Origin: Gloeothece verrucosa PCC 7822
Lineage (GTDB): Bacteria > Cyanobacteriota > Cyanobacteriia > Cyanobacteriales > Microcystaceae
DNA length: 64,000 bases
Direction of reading: 5' to 3'
Assembly (NCBI RefSeq): GCF_000147335.1
Contig: NC_014533.1
Location: 124,001 to 188,000 of the forward strand
The number at the start of each line of letters is the position of its first letter. The stretch's first letter is position 1. The notes beneath the pieces were generated by a model. The model was not told the DNA's origin. It was given only the letters and a program-made list of their open reading frames with translations, and ran no database searches. Positions 62,208 to 64,000 of this stretch are shown here, in pieces. The position numbers and the translations under genes were made by a program.

Positions 62208-63329
62208 ATGAAAATAGTTTTTTATATGGGCGGATTTGCTCCCATTGGAGGAATTGAAACTTTTAGCAAAAATCTTCTTTGTTATCTTCAATCTAAAAAC
62301 TATGACTGCCGATTAGTTTGCTGGGGTCAAATGTCACCTTTATTACACTCTATTGAACAGGCACAAGTAAAAATTTTTCGGACTGCTTGGCGTTGGGGCT
62401 GCCGATGGAATGTACCAGATTGGATCTTATTGCCGCTAGGAATTCAACAAGTTAAACAGGCTGAGATAATTTTGTTCAACAAGATTTTTCCTAGCAAAAT
62501 AATGCAACAGCTTCGAGCGAAAAAAAGTCAAAAAGCTGTTTTTATTTACATTACTCCTTACAGACCCTCGCTACCAAAAACTACCCTCGAGAAAAAGGAA
62601 GTTTTAGAAATAATTAAATTCTTTGATATTATTCTGGTTCAATCATCTTCATTTATAAATGTTTTACACGAGCTTGGCTATCAGGGACGAATAGAAGTCA
62701 TTCCTCTTATTCCTCATCAACCAGGCAAACTACAACCTTTCCCAACCAACAAAATTTTTAAAATAGGTTTTTTAGGTAGGTTGGTTGAAGATAAAAACAT
62801 TCCTTTACTTTTAAAATCGTTTCAGTGTTTTCAGGAAATATTTTTAACTAAATTTTATGGTGAAAACAAAGAAAATTATAAGCCAACTCTTGAGATCTTT
62901 GGGGATGGTCATCTGCGCCAAGAATTAGAAAAACTTAGTCATGATTTAGGAATAAAATCTTCAGTGATTTTTCATGGTAACGTTTCTAACGATAAAATCG
63001 AGGCGGCGATCGCTTCATGCCATTTATTTGCTTTTACTTCTCGTAATGAAGGACAATGTTTAGCCGCGTTAGAAATTTTAGGTTGTGGCAGACCCATTAT
63101 AGCTACTGACGCAGGCGCATTACCCGATATTTTATCTGATAGTCGTTTAGGTAGAGTAGTACACTCGGCTAATCCCACTACATTGGCTAATATTTTTATA
63201 GAAACCATGATTTTAATAGAAAAAAACTTTATAACGCCAGAAGTCATCCGTGCAGCTTATCTGGAAAGATTTGCTCCTGAAAAAGTCGGCAATTGCTATA
63301 AAGAATTACTAGATAGTTTATGTAAGTAA
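62208..63329 (+). CDS. Family 4 glycosyltransferase
   Basis: 373 residues. YMGGFAPIGGIETFSKNLLC begins the N-terminal domain. IGFLGRLVEDKNIPLLLKSF and NEGQCLAALEILGCGRPIIA (EX7E) mark the nucleotide-sugar domain. It starts 61 bases after the previous stop, in the same operon direction. Confidence 0.88.
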   Translation: MKIVFYMGGFAPIGGIETFSKNLLCYLQSKNYDCRLVCWGQMSPLLHSIEQAQVKIFRTAWRWGCRWNVPDWILLPLGIQQVKQAEIILFNKIFPSKIMQQLRAKKSQKAVFIYITPYRPSLPKTTLEKKEVLEIIKFFDIILVQSSSFINVLHELGYQGRIEVIPLIPHQPGKLQPFPTNKIFKIGFLGRLVEDKNIPLLLKSFQCFQEIFLTKFYGENKENYKPTLEIFGDGHLRQELEKLSHDLGIKSSVIFHGNVSNDKIEAAIASCHLFAFTSRNEGQCLAALEILGCGRPIIATDAGALPDILSDSRLGRVVHSANPTTLANIFIETMILIEKNFITPEVIRAAYLERFAPEKVGNCYKELLDSLCK

Positions 63330-63388
63330 CGAATTGAGTTTTATTCGATATTAATTGTCTAAATTTTAGTAAACAAAAAAGAGATAAA

Positions 63389-64000
63389 ATGTCAGCCAAA
63401 CTAAATATACATAGCTTATTATGTCACCAACATTTAGAAATGGGGCTTTTATGCCTAGGATCTCTACTTAAGTTTTCTTCACTGCCTTTACAGTTGATTA
63501 TACATGATGATGGCTCATTAACATCTGAAGATATAGAAAAATTAAAAAAAGGACTAAAAGATGTAAAAATTGTTCTTCGAGCAGAAGCGGACGAATTAAC
63601 CAACCAGCTTTTAAAAAGACATCCAAATTGCTACAAATTTCGTTACGAAAATGTATTAGGATTAAAACTATTAGATATTCCACTTTTTAGTCAAGGTGAT
63701 ATTGCTTACTGCGATAGTGATGTGCTATTTTTTAGGCCTTTTGATGGAATGTTCTGCTGGCCTAATAGTGAAACTTCTGCACTTTTTATGATGGATTATC
63801 AGCAAGCATACTCTATTCGTCCTTGGCATCTTTTAGGTATAAATAATCTTAGAATTCCAAGTAAAGTTAATACAGGTATTATGTTTATTCGAAACAAAGC
63901 TTATGATTTAGATTTCATTGAATGGATTTTAGGTAACGATAGATTAAAACAAATATTTAGAAAAATTCCAGGCTGGGCGGAACAAACTTGTTGGGCGGCT
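63389..64000 (+). CDS. Glycosyltransferase (GT-A/GT8-like), truncated by window edge
   Basis: 204 codons open to the last base, so the C-terminus is missing. The start is MSAKLNIHSLLCHQHLEMGL. A DSDVLFF motif after GDIAYC resembles the DxD metal site of family 8 or nucleotide-diphospho-sugar transferases, and VNTGIMFIRN is a typical block after it. The start is about 60 bases after the family 4 gene. The family assignment is provisional. Confidence 0.75.
   Translation, partial: MSAKLNIHSLLCHQHLEMGLLCLGSLLKFSSLPLQLIIHDDGSLTSEDIEKLKKGLKDVKIVLRAEADELTNQLLKRHPNCYKFRYENVLGLKLLDIPLFSQGDIAYCDSDVLFFRPFDGMFCWPNSETSALFMMDYQQAYSIRPWHLLGINNLRIPSKVNTGIMFIRNKAYDLDFIEWILGNDRLKQIFRKIPGWAEQTCWAA

Overview
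The window looks like chromosome (or a large plasmid) of an AT-rich cyanobacterium. The support is a PEP-CTERM-type sorting signal, a very large RTX calcium-binding protein, DUF2231, DUF326 and fasciclin proteins, a GH15 enzyme, two HIP1 octamers (GCGATCGC) and dense families of short inverted-repeat elements. A unicellular Cyanothece/Gloeothece-like host is my guess from gene style only. I saw no rRNA, tRNA, CRISPR array or intact transposase gene.

Region 1 (1-13.6 kb) holds metabolic and stress-type genes. These are an alpha/beta hydrolase, a fasciclin protein, a Gfo/Idh/MocA oxidoreductase and a GH15 glucoamylase-like enzyme. A compact operon follows (SDR dehydrogenase, double VOC protein, two DUF2231 membrane proteins, with overlapping or abutting genes). 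Next come a cupin plus Cys-rich copper-binding pair, a secreted pentapeptide-repeat protein, an NmrA-like reductase and a Rieske protein with a long unknown C-terminal part.

Region 2 (13.8-22.7 kb) holds surface or secreted proteins (choice-of-anchor L/PEP-CTERM; a 1744-residue RTX protein), a VIT1-type transporter and a CheR methyltransferase.

Region 3 (22.7-41.4 kb) is the most unusual part. Two imperfect direct copies, about 1.8-2.1 kb each, carry the same pair of small uncharacterised genes. They flank a run of eleven minus-strand genes. The last eight look like a reduced type IV secretion system in the order VirB5-, VirB6-, VirB8-, VirB8-, VirB10-, VirB2-, VirB3-, VirB4-like. The first three encode exported or modular proteins: DUF4082/Ig-like/dimethylformamidase-like, a Tat-signal protein and a repeat protein with a C-terminal sorting-like tail. 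No relaxase, coupling protein, VirB9 or VirB11 homologue is visible.

Region 4 (43-64 kb) is a plus-strand polysaccharide locus that runs off the end. It has a Wzc-like chain-length/kinase protein, a Wzm/Wzt ABC exporter, and genes matching the UDP-diacetamido-uronic acid pathway (WbpA-, WbpB-, WbpE-, WbpD-like). It also has an epimerase, a second aminotransferase, a second acyltransferase and eight glycosyltransferases, the last one cut by the window edge.

Two families of short non-coding mobile-element-like repeats run through the whole window. Family 1 ends in AAGTACCTGGACATAAAT and family 2 in TTAGGAGTTACGCACT. They often sit exactly at gene ends, supply stop codons, and in one place are nested in each other.
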